DNA of 8,686 bases from JBJELF01 sp051879015 (GCA_051879015.1 JBJELF010000132.1:1-8686); one strand, 5' to 3'. Positions 1-6,373 are shown, counted from the stretch's first letter. The notes: a model not told the origin generated them from the sequence alone. Numbers and translations: made by a program.

Positions 1-264
1 GTATTGTTCCATATGCTCATGGGAATCTAAAATTAATTGTACACGATTTTTCAAATTAAGCAAGTTCAATCTTTCCTCCGTCATCTGCAAAGCTTGTTCT
101 TGAATATCAAACGCAAGAACCTTGCCCCGCTCTCCACAGAGCTGAGCAAGGTATGCTGTGTCCTGTCCGGTGCCCGCTGTGGCATCGATACAGATATCTC
201 CTTCTTTGATGTGCTGGTGCCAGAATTGCTGACACCAAGCAGTAATTTGATAGTTATTTTTCAT
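1..264 (-). CDS. mnmM: Class I SAM-dependent methyltransferase, MnmM/YtqB-like (3' end missing)
   Basis: N-terminal 88 codons of a Rossmann-fold methyltransferase; the gene continues past the left edge. The SAM-binding motif I is visible as DATAGTGQDT (residues 27-36), preceded by EGD, and the acidic end of strand beta2 is FDIQEQAL. This arrangement resembles B. subtilis YtqB (MnmM), which methylates the 5-aminomethyl group of wobble uridine 34 in certain tRNAs. The family is known; the specific tRNA role is inferred from resemblance recalled without a search. ATG at 264 is the likely start, but a TTG directly before it (267) sits better relative to the AGAGG upstream (10 versus 13 nt), so the start could be one codon earlier. 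It lies 52 bp downstream of the nitroreductase gene on the same strand and is probably co-transcribed. A general rRNA or small-molecule methyltransferase is the alternative. Confidence 0.75.
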   Translation of the reverse strand, partial: MKNNYQITAWCQQFWHQHIKEGDICIDATAGTGQDTAYLAQLCGERGKVLAFDIQEQALQMTEERLNLLNLKNRVQLILDSHEHMEQY

Positions 265-304
265 CAATGATTGATTTCCTCTAAATTTTCACATACATTC
301 CATT

Positions 305-335
305 GATTTTGGATGACTATTTTTCATCCAAAATC
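305..335 (-). other. 12-bp perfect inverted repeat spanning the nitroreductase stop codon
   Basis: GATTTTGGATGA (305-316) is the exact reverse complement of TCATCCAAAATC (324-335), with a 7-nt loop. In the minus-strand mRNA the first arm encodes the penultimate codons of the nitroreductase and the stop codon lies in the loop. No U-run follows, so it is not a canonical intrinsic terminator. It may be an mRNA-stabilising or processing hairpin, or a partial terminator, between this gene and the downstream methyltransferase gene. Confidence 0.55.
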
Positions 336-901
336 AGTTCTGCTAAACTTCTCTTTGGCACATGATGAACCTGCTGCTCATCTCTCCAATAATTGAAATT
401 TCCGTCTGCTGGCATAGGCTCGATTACCACGGTCTCCACAGGCACTCCAAGCGCAATCACCATGCTGATATCATAACGTTCTGCATCCAACTTCAATGCC
501 TTCATAATGCCCATACGATCAATATTCATCAACATACAGCCACCAAAACCTGCATCCACTGCCCCCAACAAAATCGATTGAGCTGCAATTCCTTCATCTA
601 CGAACATATTGCTAAAAATTTGCTTGTCACGGAGCATAATAATATAAGCGGTGGGACGTTCCTCCACAATCGGACCATCCCAATCCTTTAAGGCACCCGC
701 CCAGCGAAGATTTGGAAATACTGCATCCGTGGCCTCTTTGGTATAACAGATAACATATTTTAAATACTGACGGTTTACGCCGGAGCTGCTCAGCCGAGCT
801 AAATTTATGAAAGCTTCCAGCTGCTCCTTTGTTATTTTTTTGCTGGCATCAAAACGACGGTAGGAACGATTTTTCTCTACTAATTCCTTTACAGTACTCA
901 T
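317..901 (-). CDS. Nitroreductase-family FMN-dependent oxidoreductase
   Basis: A 194-residue protein of the nitroreductase superfamily: homodimeric flavoproteins that use NAD(P)H to reduce nitro groups, quinones or other electrophiles. The FMN-binding start RSYRRFD (residues 12-18), the SSSGVN segment (38-43) that contacts flavin phosphate or ribityl, and the glycine-rich GAVDAGFGGCMLMNI segment near the second FMN-binding region are visible. It ends with the family-typical HHVPKRSLAELI tail. The length suits the compact members of the family. I chose the ATG at 901 because AAAGGA lies 7 nt upstream; an in-frame start at 952 would add a Lys/Gln-rich stretch (QQKKKGK) that is really the ribosome-binding-site region. 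The gene follows pncB by 60 bp on the same strand. Its physiological substrate cannot be read from the sequence; a cytosolic detoxification or redox role is the usual assumption. Confidence 0.9.
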   Translation of the reverse strand: MSTVKELVEKNRSYRRFDASKKITKEQLEAFINLARLSSSGVNRQYLKYVICYTKEATDAVFPNLRWAGALKDWDGPIVEERPTAYIIMLRDKQIFSNMFVDEGIAAQSILLGAVDAGFGGCMLMNIDRMGIMKALKLDAERYDISMVIALGVPVETVVIEPMPADGNFNYWRDEQQVHHVPKRSLAELILDEK

Positions 902-961
902 GATTTTTCCTTTCTTTTTCTGCTGCATGGACTCCTTCAACAGACTATGCACATTTATATG

Positions 962-2440
962 TTATTCCTGCATTGGACTCTGATATTTCTTTGGTCCACG
1001 TTCTTCCAAAAGCTCCATCTTCATATCATACAGTTTCTGAGACAAATCCACATGCACCTCGTTTGGATTTGTTAGACGAAGAGATTCCGGCCATAAGGTC
1101 TCCTTCTCCTGTTTGCAGATCTCACGAATCTCCATAACCGATGGAGACTGGTAAACACACTGACCATTCAAAAATACCGGAACCAACATTTCACGCATCT
1201 CATAAGTATTTGGTTCCAGATAGGTGCGCTTCCATGTATTAACTGGATCAAACAGCATCAATGGTTCATTGACATCATATTTCTCATCTGCCAAGCAAAT
1301 CAAATCTGCAATAATCTTGTGATTATTTTTATCATAAATACGGTAAACTGTCTTATTTCCTGGATTCGTCACCTTTTCTGGATTCTCGGAAAGCTTAATC
1401 TTTGGAATGAACTTACCCGTCTCAGGGTCCTCAATAGCAGCTAACTTGTACACGCCGCCAAAGGAGGAACAAGTACTGGAGGTAATCATCTTGGTACCAA
1501 CCCCCCAAGAATTGATGGCAGCTCCCTGATGCTTCAAGCTGTTAATCAAGGTTTCATCCAAATCACTGGATGCAGAGATGACTGCATCAGAAAATCCAGC
1601 TTCATCTAACATCTTCTTTGCTTTCTTAGACAGATAAGCCAAGTCACCACTGTCAAGACGAATTCCATAAAAGTTCAATGGAATGCCCGCCTCTCTCATC
1701 TCAGTAAATACCTTGATTGCATTTGGCACACCAGAACGCAGTGTATCATAGGTATCCACTAACAAGATGCAGGCCGTTGGATACAATTTCGCATAAGTAC
1801 GGAACGCAGTCAACTCATCTGGAAAACTCATAATCCAGCTGTGAGCATGTGTACCTTTCACTGGAACATCAAACATCTGACCTGCCAGTACATTGGAGGT
1901 ACCAATACAGCCCGCAATCATGGCTGCTCTCGCACCATAAATACCAGCATCCGGTCCCTGAGCACGGCGCAGCCCAAACTCCATAATACCATCACCCTTA
2001 GCTGCATACACTACTCTTGCAGTTTTCGTAGCAATCAAACTTTGATGATTGACAATATTTAGAATAGCAGTCTCCACTAACTGTGCTTCCATAATCGGAG
2101 CTACCACTTTGATAAATGGCTCACGTGGAAACATGACACTTCCCTCTGGAATGGCATAAATGTCACCTGTAAAATGATAACTTCTGATATAATCCAAAAA
2201 CTTTTCTGTAAATAATCCTGTGCTTCTTAGGTAAGCCACATCTTCATAACTAAAGGACAAATTTTTAATATAATCAATTACCTGGTCCAAACCTGCACAA
2301 ATTGCATATCCATTGTTGCATGGATTGGTGCGGTAAAACGCATCAAAAACCACTTTTTCATTTGCACCTTGCTCAAAATAACCCTGCATCATAGTCAACT
2401 CATATAAATCAGTCAACAATGTTAAGTTTCTTTCACCCAT
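962..2440 (-). CDS. pncB: Nicotinate phosphoribosyltransferase
   Basis: A 492-residue enzyme joining nicotinate to PRPP, with ATP hydrolysis, to give nicotinate mononucleotide: the entry step of the Preiss-Handler NAD salvage route in the cytosol. The N-terminus LTLLTDLYELTMMQGYF is characteristic. GTHAHSW (196-202) contains the histidine region that is phosphorylated in this family (exact residue not assigned here). LLVDTYDTLRSGVPNAI, YGIRLDSGDLAYLSKKAK and the phosphate-binding WGVGTKMITS follow in the expected order. The length fits the long Firmicute PncB group (about 480-490 residues). The start at 2440 is supported by GGAGAG 8 nt upstream. It is the first recognised gene of the minus-strand group pncB, nitroreductase, methyltransferase. 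Its probable promoter lies beyond repeat copy 1, so the mRNA would carry a leader of roughly 290 nt. No frameshift or missing motif is seen. Confidence 0.97.
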   Translation of the reverse strand: MGERNLTLLTDLYELTMMQGYFEQGANEKVVFDAFYRTNPCNNGYAICAGLDQVIDYIKNLSFSYEDVAYLRSTGLFTEKFLDYIRSYHFTGDIYAIPEGSVMFPREPFIKVVAPIMEAQLVETAILNIVNHQSLIATKTARVVYAAKGDGIMEFGLRRAQGPDAGIYGARAAMIAGCIGTSNVLAGQMFDVPVKGTHAHSWIMSFPDELTAFRTYAKLYPTACILLVDTYDTLRSGVPNAIKVFTEMREAGIPLNFYGIRLDSGDLAYLSKKAKKMLDEAGFSDAVISASSDLDETLINSLKHQGAAINSWGVGTKMITSSTCSSFGGVYKLAAIEDPETGKFIPKIKLSENPEKVTNPGNKTVYRIYDKNNHKIIADLICLADEKYDVNEPLMLFDPVNTWKRTYLEPNTYEMREMLVPVFLNGQCVYQSPSVMEIREICKQEKETLWPESLRLTNPNEVHVDLSQKLYDMKMELLEERGPKKYQSPMQE

Positions 2441-2444
2441 AACT

Positions 2445-2570
2445 TTACTCTCCTATGTGTTTTAATAATTCAACTGTACTTGTCAGGTGTCTTGACAGTA
2501 AACTCTGAAAGAAAATGAGTTTCTTCAACTCTTTTTTTAACAGACATGCCTCACAAACGGGACACTGCAT
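2445..2570 (-). CDS. Candidate 41-residue Cys-rich small protein or gene remnant
   Basis: A short reading frame begins at ATG 2570 and ends in TAA 4 bp before pncB, its last codons overlapping the pncB ribosome binding site. The protein starts MQCPVCEACLLKK, giving CxxCxxC, which could bind a metal or be redox active, followed by an amphipathic helical stretch rich in Leu and Lys. Codon use looks plausible, but there is no good ribosome binding site before the ATG, and that start falls exactly at the edge of repeat copy 1. It may therefore be a real small gene, a leader peptide coupled to pncB, or the 3' remnant of a gene interrupted by the repeat. I do not recognise a family. An in-frame TTG at 2630 would extend it into the repeat; copy 2 has a stop in the corresponding frame, so that extension is unlikely. 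Confidence 0.28.
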   Translation of the reverse strand: MQCPVCEACLLKKELKKLIFFQSLLSRHLTSTVELLKHIGE

Positions 2571-2737
2571 ATAGAAAAGTCGCTTGCTCCGTTCTGACGT
2601 ACTCCCGCAATCGCTGACCTGTATGAGCAATCCAAGCTATCACTCCACTTGCTTATACAAGTCAGCCCATCAAATGGCTATGTATTCTCTCATGCAAACA
2701 TGGCTCATACATAGCCGCTCGACAGGACTTTTATAGT
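2569..2737 (+). repeat. Structured intergenic repeat, copy 1
   Basis: About 168 bp bounded by inverted ends: AAAAGTC at 2575-2581 and GACTTTT at 2726-2732, each flanked by TATA/TATAG. It shares with copy 2 (6980-7136) the blocks AAAAGTCG, TTGCTCCG, GCAATCGCTG and an identical 20-mer TATGAGCAATCCAAGCTATC (2622-2641). The right half holds a perfect 10-bp hairpin, GGCTATGTAT (2676-2685) with ATACATAGCC (2707-2716), and an inner CATG/CATG stem (2691-2694 and 2699-2702). The equivalent hairpin in copy 2 has a different sequence. It encodes no transposase. A MITE-like non-autonomous element or a structured RNA is possible. The strand is given relative to copy 2, which has the same orientation. Confidence 0.75.
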
Positions 2738-2852
2738 AAATTATATCACGATATTTCATTCTTACAAGCAGAAATTTATAAGGATTCTATTTACTCATAC
2801 CGTTTTGTTTTTTTAACATCTACTGAAAATACTTTTACCATAAATATTCTTC
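2738..2852. other. AT-rich divergent control region
   Basis: Between repeat copy 1 and the malQ promoter lies AT-rich DNA without any credible reading frame. It carries the minus-strand promoter assigned to pncB at its left end. A run of seven T at 2808-2814 lies in the middle, without an associated stem. No operator palindrome or riboswitch was recognised. Confidence 0.5.
2740..2767 (-). promoter_or_regulatory. Probable sigma-A promoter for pncB (extended -10)
   Basis: On the minus strand TTGTAA (2767-2762) and TATAAT (2745-2740) are 16 nt apart, and TGA precedes the -10, giving an extended TGn element. Transcription would begin near 2733, inside the right inverted end of repeat copy 1, so the whole repeat would be transcribed antisense as the pncB leader. 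The -10 is a perfect consensus; the -35 matches at four of six positions. Confidence 0.5.
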
Positions 2853-2881
2853 TTGAATATTGTCCCATTTTTTCATATAAT
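2853..2881 (+). promoter_or_regulatory. Sigma-A promoter for malQ
   Basis: TTGAAT (2853-2858) and a perfect TATAAT (2876-2881) are separated by the ideal 17 nt. Transcription would begin near 2888, leaving a short leader of about 25 nt with the GGAGGA ribosome binding site at 2899-2904. No catabolite-repression (cre-like) site was recognised next to it. Confidence 0.8.
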
Positions 2882-2912
2882 GATGTTATCATAATTTTGG
2901 AGGAACACTCTT

Positions 2913-4544
2913 ATGAAACAAACACGTTTTTCAGGTATTCTTGTCCACCCAACCTCCTTCCCGTCCAGTTACGGTATTGGAGACCTGGGCAAGTCTGCCT
3001 ATCATTTTATTTACTTTTTAGAAAAAGCTGGACAAACACTCTGGCAGGTGCTTCCCCTTGGGCATACCGGTTACGGCGATTCACCCTATCAGGCTTTTTC
3101 TGCTTTCGCTGGTCAACCTCTTTTGATTGACCCGGACAACCTCATTGAAAATGGATGGCTCACCAGAGAGGATGTAGCCGACTGCCCAGCTTTTCAGACG
3201 GACTATGTAGAATATGGTTATGTCATTCCTTACAAAACCAAACTTTTGAAAAAAGCGGCCACCAATTTCTTTGCGAAAGCAACTCCTAGCCAGCTGGCTG
3301 AATTCCATGCCTTTGTGGAAGCAAACACAGATTGGCTTCCCGATTATGCCCTATTCATGGCCGGCAAAGATTACCACAAAGGAGTATGCTGGCTTGACTG
3401 GGATACTGAACTTCGTGATCCAGATGCCGATATCAAAGCTGCTTGGACTGAAAAATTAAAGGAATCCGTTCACTACTATGAATTTATTCAGTTTATTTTC
3501 TTTCAGCAATGGGAATCTCTGCGTGAATATGCTCACCTCCATCATGTTCGCATCGTCGGTGACATTCCAATTTTTGTATCCCTGGACAGTGCCGATGTTT
3601 GGGCCAACCGTGAATTATTCCAGCTAGACTCCAAAGGTTACCCTACCGTAGTTGCCGGAGTACCACCAGATTACTTCAGCAAGACAGGACAGCTCTGGGG
3701 CAATCCTCTGTATGATTGGGATTATCACAAATCCACTGGCTTTGAGTGGTGGATTCGCCGTGTGTCCAGCCAGTTAAAATTGGTAGATTACTTAAGAATT
3801 GATCATTTCCGCGGCTTTGAAGCCTACTACACCATCCCCTATGGCTCCGACAATGCCATCAAGGGCAAGTGGAAAAAGGGACCGGGAGCAGATTTATTTA
3901 TCGCAATTCAACAAGAGCTTGGAGAGGATATTCCAATCTGGGCAGAAGATCTGGGCATTATCACTCCAGAAGTAGAGGAACTGCGTGACCGATTCCACTT
4001 CCCAGGCATGAAGGTACTTCAGTTTGCCTTTACTGACTTGAAAGATAATGACCTAATGCCACACCATTTTCCATCAACCAACTGCATCTGCTACACCGGC
4101 ACTCATGACAATGACACCACCGTAGGCTGGTATCTGTCCGGGGCTACTGAGCGTATGCGTGACCGTGTCCGCCGCTTCATGAACACAGACGGTGCCAACA
4201 TTCATTTTGACTTTATCCGCACCGCCATGAGCTCCATCGCCGCCTACAGCATTTTCCCTATTCAAGATTTGCTCGGTTTTGGCAGTGACTGTCGTATGAA
4301 TACTCCATCCGTGGCTGCCGGGAACTGGCAATTCCGCTTCCGTCCTTACTATCTTTCTGATGGTCTTGCAAAATATTTGTTTAGCCTGACAGAACTCTAC
4401 GGTCGTCTTTCTCCAACCGTAGTGGCACAGTTAAACGCACAGATTCCAAAGGAAGAAGAAGCTGACTTTGGGGTAGATACGATTGAAATTGAGGAAGATG
4501 AAGAGGAGACTTCCACTATTACTACAAAGGAGGAAACATTATGA
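2913..4544 (+). CDS. malQ: 4-alpha-glucanotransferase (amylomaltase, GH77)
   Basis: A 543-residue cytosolic disproportionating enzyme that moves alpha-1,4-glucan segments between maltodextrins, used in maltodextrin and glycogen metabolism. GH77 hallmarks are all present: the N-terminal SGILVHPTSFPSSYGIGDLG, then WQVLPLGHTGYGDSPYQ, then GVPPDYFSKTGQLWGNPLYDW. The nucleophile is D297 in LRIDHFRG, the acid/base E345 in WAEDLG, and the transition-state aspartate D399 lies in GTHDND. The start at 2913 has GGAGGA 8 nt upstream. Most bacterial enzymes of this compact type are about 500 residues. Here an extra acidic tail of some 30 residues, rich in Glu and Thr (EIEEDEEETSTITTKEETL), follows the catalytic domain. 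The stop codon overlaps the start of the acyltransferase gene (ATGA), indicating translational coupling. No other maltodextrin genes are in the window. Confidence 0.97.
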   Translation: MKQTRFSGILVHPTSFPSSYGIGDLGKSAYHFIYFLEKAGQTLWQVLPLGHTGYGDSPYQAFSAFAGQPLLIDPDNLIENGWLTREDVADCPAFQTDYVEYGYVIPYKTKLLKKAATNFFAKATPSQLAEFHAFVEANTDWLPDYALFMAGKDYHKGVCWLDWDTELRDPDADIKAAWTEKLKESVHYYEFIQFIFFQQWESLREYAHLHHVRIVGDIPIFVSLDSADVWANRELFQLDSKGYPTVVAGVPPDYFSKTGQLWGNPLYDWDYHKSTGFEWWIRRVSSQLKLVDYLRIDHFRGFEAYYTIPYGSDNAIKGKWKKGPGADLFIAIQQELGEDIPIWAEDLGIITPEVEELRDRFHFPGMKVLQFAFTDLKDNDLMPHHFPSTNCICYTGTHDNDTTVGWYLSGATERMRDRVRRFMNTDGANIHFDFIRTAMSSIAAYSIFPIQDLLGFGSDCRMNTPSVAAGNWQFRFRPYYLSDGLAKYLFSLTELYGRLSPTVVAQLNAQIPKEEEADFGVDTIEIEEDEEETSTITTKEETL

Positions 4545-5266
4545 TTCGTACATTTTTCGTCGTACTTCTGATTGTCCTATATCTGGTTTTTGGACTTTTG
4601 CTGGAATTATTTTTCTGGATTGTCGGCAAATTTAATAAACCTTGGGCTGACCGAGCTTCCCTCGCCTGTGTGCAATGGATTTTCAAAGTTCTGCTTTTCA
4701 TTGCCGGTGTCAAAGTCGAAGTCAAAGGCTTAGAACATGTGCCGGATGACCAGGCCGTACTATATATTGGAAATCACAGAAGCTATTTTGACATCGTCAC
4801 CACTTATTGCTATGTCAAGGGATTATGTGGATTCATGGCCAAAAAAGAAATGGAGAAAATTCCACTGCTGTCCAATTGGATGCGCCATCTGTACTGCCTT
4901 TTTCTTGACCGTGACAATGTAAAGGAAGGTTTAAAAACAATTTTAACTGCCATCGAACAGGTGAAAGCTGGTATCTCGATTTTTATTTTCCCAGAAGGAA
5001 CTCGCTCTCAACTAGACAACTATGAGATGCTTCCATTCCGAGAAGGAAGCCTAAAGATTGCAGAAAAAACAGGTTGTCCTGTGATTCCTGTAGCCATCAA
5101 GGGAACTGCAGAAATTCTGGAAAATCATTTTCCAAGCATTAAGCCCTCCCATGTGACCATCCAGTTTGGCGAGCCTATCGACATCAAAGGACTGCCAAAA
5201 GAGCAAAAAAAATTTGCTGGTGCCTATATTCGAACTGTCATCAGCGACATGCTAAAAGCAGAATGA
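4541..5266 (+). CDS. plsC: 1-acyl-sn-glycerol-3-phosphate acyltransferase family protein
   Basis: A 241-residue membrane-associated acyltransferase of the PlsC/LPLAT family, which adds the second acyl chain to lysophosphatidate on the way to phosphatidic acid. The N-terminus is a hydrophobic segment of about 25 residues (VVLLIVLYLVFGLLLELFFW), likely a membrane anchor. The catalytic HX4D box is NHRSYFD (H79, D84). FLDRDN is the second conserved block, FPEGTRS (150-156) the phosphate-contacting motif, and CPVIPVAIKGT the fourth block. AAGGAGG lies 7 nt before the ATG. It overlaps malQ by 4 bp and is followed directly by a terminator, so malQ-plsC is a two-gene unit. Pairing a glucan enzyme with a phospholipid enzyme has no evident metabolic logic. 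The symbol reflects the family; the true acyl acceptor is not shown by the sequence. Confidence 0.9.
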   Translation: MIRTFFVVLLIVLYLVFGLLLELFFWIVGKFNKPWADRASLACVQWIFKVLLFIAGVKVEVKGLEHVPDDQAVLYIGNHRSYFDIVTTYCYVKGLCGFMAKKEMEKIPLLSNWMRHLYCLFLDRDNVKEGLKTILTAIEQVKAGISIFIFPEGTRSQLDNYEMLPFREGSLKIAEKTGCPVIPVAIKGTAEILENHFPSIKPSHVTIQFGEPIDIKGLPKEQKKFAGAYIRTVISDMLKAE

Positions 5267-5279
5267 TATCATCCTTCCC

Positions 5280-5308
5280 AAGTGGGCGGCTTTCACCGCC
5301 CACTTTTT
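5280..5308 (+). terminator. Intrinsic terminator after plsC
   Basis: AGTGGGCGG (5281-5289) pairs perfectly with CCGCCCACT (5296-5304) around a 6-nt loop, followed by a T-run that overlaps the stem end. It lies 14 bp after the plsC stop. It ends the malQ-plsC transcript immediately before the dpaAB promoter. Confidence 0.92.
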
Positions 5309-5309
5309 C

Positions 5310-5337
5310 ACTCTTTCTTTTCTTTTCGCATATAGTA
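5310..5337 (+). promoter_or_regulatory. Sigma-K-like mother-cell promoter for dpaAB
   Basis: AC (5310-5311), 17 nt, then CATATAGTA (5329-5337) fits the B. subtilis sigma-K pattern AC-N16/17-CATAnnnTA. In B. subtilis the equivalent operon, spoVF, is transcribed by sigma-K in the mother cell. The element is short and degenerate, so the functional context carries much of the support. The predicted start near 5342-5345 coincides with the first helix of the structured leader. Confidence 0.55.
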
Positions 5338-5340
5338 ATA

Positions 5341-5491
5341 CCACAAATGGAATCTCCACTCAAGGGAGGTTTAGTGCAAAAAAAACGTGATTCCGCATCG
5401 CAAATATTTTCTGTTGCATGCGAAGTTTAAAAATGCGCGTTTTTCATCACTATTTGTGCCGCCGACCAAAGGCGGCGGAATGGAGATTGCT
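5341..5491 (+). promoter_or_regulatory. Structured dpaA leader, candidate cis-regulatory RNA
   Basis: The leader of about 150 nt can form a junction domain. Helix 1 is CACAAAT (5342-5348) with ATTTGTG (5452-5458). Helix 2 is AATCTCC (5351-5357) with GGAGGTT (5365-5371). Helix 3 is TAGTG (5372-5376) with CACTA (5448-5452), stacking on AAAAACGTG (5381-5389) with CGCGTTTTT (5436-5444, one GU). Helix 4 is CGCATcGCAA (5394-5403) with TTGCATGCG (5414-5422). A separate GCCGCC/GGCGGC hairpin (5458-5463 and 5471-5476) precedes the dpaA Shine-Dalgarno. AATCTCCA (5351-5358) is also an exact complement of TGGAGATT (5481-5488), which contains that Shine-Dalgarno. Local and long-range pairings are mutually exclusive, as in translational switches. 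All pairings were found by eye. Confidence 0.5.
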
Positions 5492-6373
5492 ATGAATAAA
5501 TCCTATGAATTTGCCGTAGAGTTTGCCGTGATTGGCGGAGATTTGAGGCAATACTATCTGGCGAGACAGCTCGCCAATCATTCTGTTATCACTTACGCAA
5601 TTCCTACTCCCCCTCAAATGCCTCCTATGCCGGAGGCATCCAGTCTACAAAAAGCCGTGACACAGGCACACTATATTTTAGCTCCCATTCCTCTGACAAA
5701 AAATAAAACTCACCTCCAAGCTAACATTTCCTCCAATGAACTGCGGCTTTCCAATCTTGTGAGATATCTCCATGATGGACAGCATTTTTATGCAGGCTGC
5801 ATTCCTGAGGAATTCATTCAAAAATGTATGGAAAAAAATGTTTTTACCAAAGATTTTATGAAAAATGAGGAAATTGCGCTCTTTAACTCTATTGCTACCG
5901 CCGAAGGAACCTTAGCGGAGATGATTCTTCATTCTCCTGATAACCTGCAGGGCTCTTCCGTGCTAATCACTGGTTTTGGACGCTGCGCCCGCACCTTGAG
6001 CCGCAAGCTGAAGGTATTGGACTGTCAAGTGACCATCTGTGCCCGCAAACCCTCCGACCGCTTTGAAGCTCAAACTGCCGGCTATGCTGCCTTATCCTTT
6101 GAGTCTTTGCCAACAAAAATTTCTCATTTTTCTCTCATTATTAACACTGTCCCTGCTCCCATCTTCACAGATGACTTATTAGCCAACTGTGTCGCTGGTA
6201 CGCAGTTCATTGATATTGCTTCCCTTCCCGGAGGCATCAGTGGTTCCGCAGAAAAATTCCCCATCCATGTGCATCATGCCCTGAGTCTTCCCGGCAAATA
6301 CTCCCCTAAAGCCAGCGGCGAGAAACTCGCACAACTCATACTGCGTGAACGAAAGGAGCCAATATGTCTTTAA
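5492..6373 (+). CDS. dpaA: Dipicolinate synthase subunit A
   Basis: A 293-residue subunit (also called SpoVFA) of the enzyme oxidising the dihydrodipicolinate-pathway intermediate to dipicolinic acid in the sporulating mother cell. The N-terminal FAVIGGDLRQ (11-20) is the family signature. EEIALFNSIATAEGTL (126-141) matches the conserved substrate-region motif. A second Rossmann motif GFGRCAR (161-167) should bind NAD(P), and DIASLPGG, SLPGKYSPKASGEKLA complete the C-terminus. The length agrees with B. subtilis DpaA (about 297). I chose the ATG at 5492, with GGAG 6 nt upstream. An in-frame GTG at 5387 would add 35 residues, but these are the translated leader structure and align with nothing in the family as I know it. 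It overlaps dpaB by 10 bp. Confidence 0.96.
   Translation: MNKSYEFAVEFAVIGGDLRQYYLARQLANHSVITYAIPTPPQMPPMPEASSLQKAVTQAHYILAPIPLTKNKTHLQANISSNELRLSNLVRYLHDGQHFYAGCIPEEFIQKCMEKNVFTKDFMKNEEIALFNSIATAEGTLAEMILHSPDNLQGSSVLITGFGRCARTLSRKLKVLDCQVTICARKPSDRFEAQTAGYAALSFESLPTKISHFSLIINTVPAPIFTDDLLANCVAGTQFIDIASLPGGISGSAEKFPIHVHHALSLPGKYSPKASGEKLAQLILRERKEPICL

Noticed and set aside
37..270. Plus-strand open frame of 77 codons at the left edge.
   Set aside because: It is antisense to a clear methyltransferase with an intact SAM motif and encodes no recognisable protein.
2511..2540. Plus-strand hairpin GAGTT/AACTC followed by seven T, resembling a terminator.
   Set aside because: The stem is only 5 bp, lies inside a possible minus-strand reading frame, and no plus-strand gene is upstream to be terminated.
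4074..4331. Minus-strand open frame inside malQ.
   Set aside because: It mirrors the conserved GH77 C-terminal region and has no domain or ribosome binding site.
5387..5491. N-terminal extension of DpaA from the in-frame GTG at 5387.
   Set aside because: The 35 extra residues are the translated leader structure, there is no well-spaced ribosome binding site, and ATG 5492 has GGAG 6 nt upstream and gives the family's usual length.
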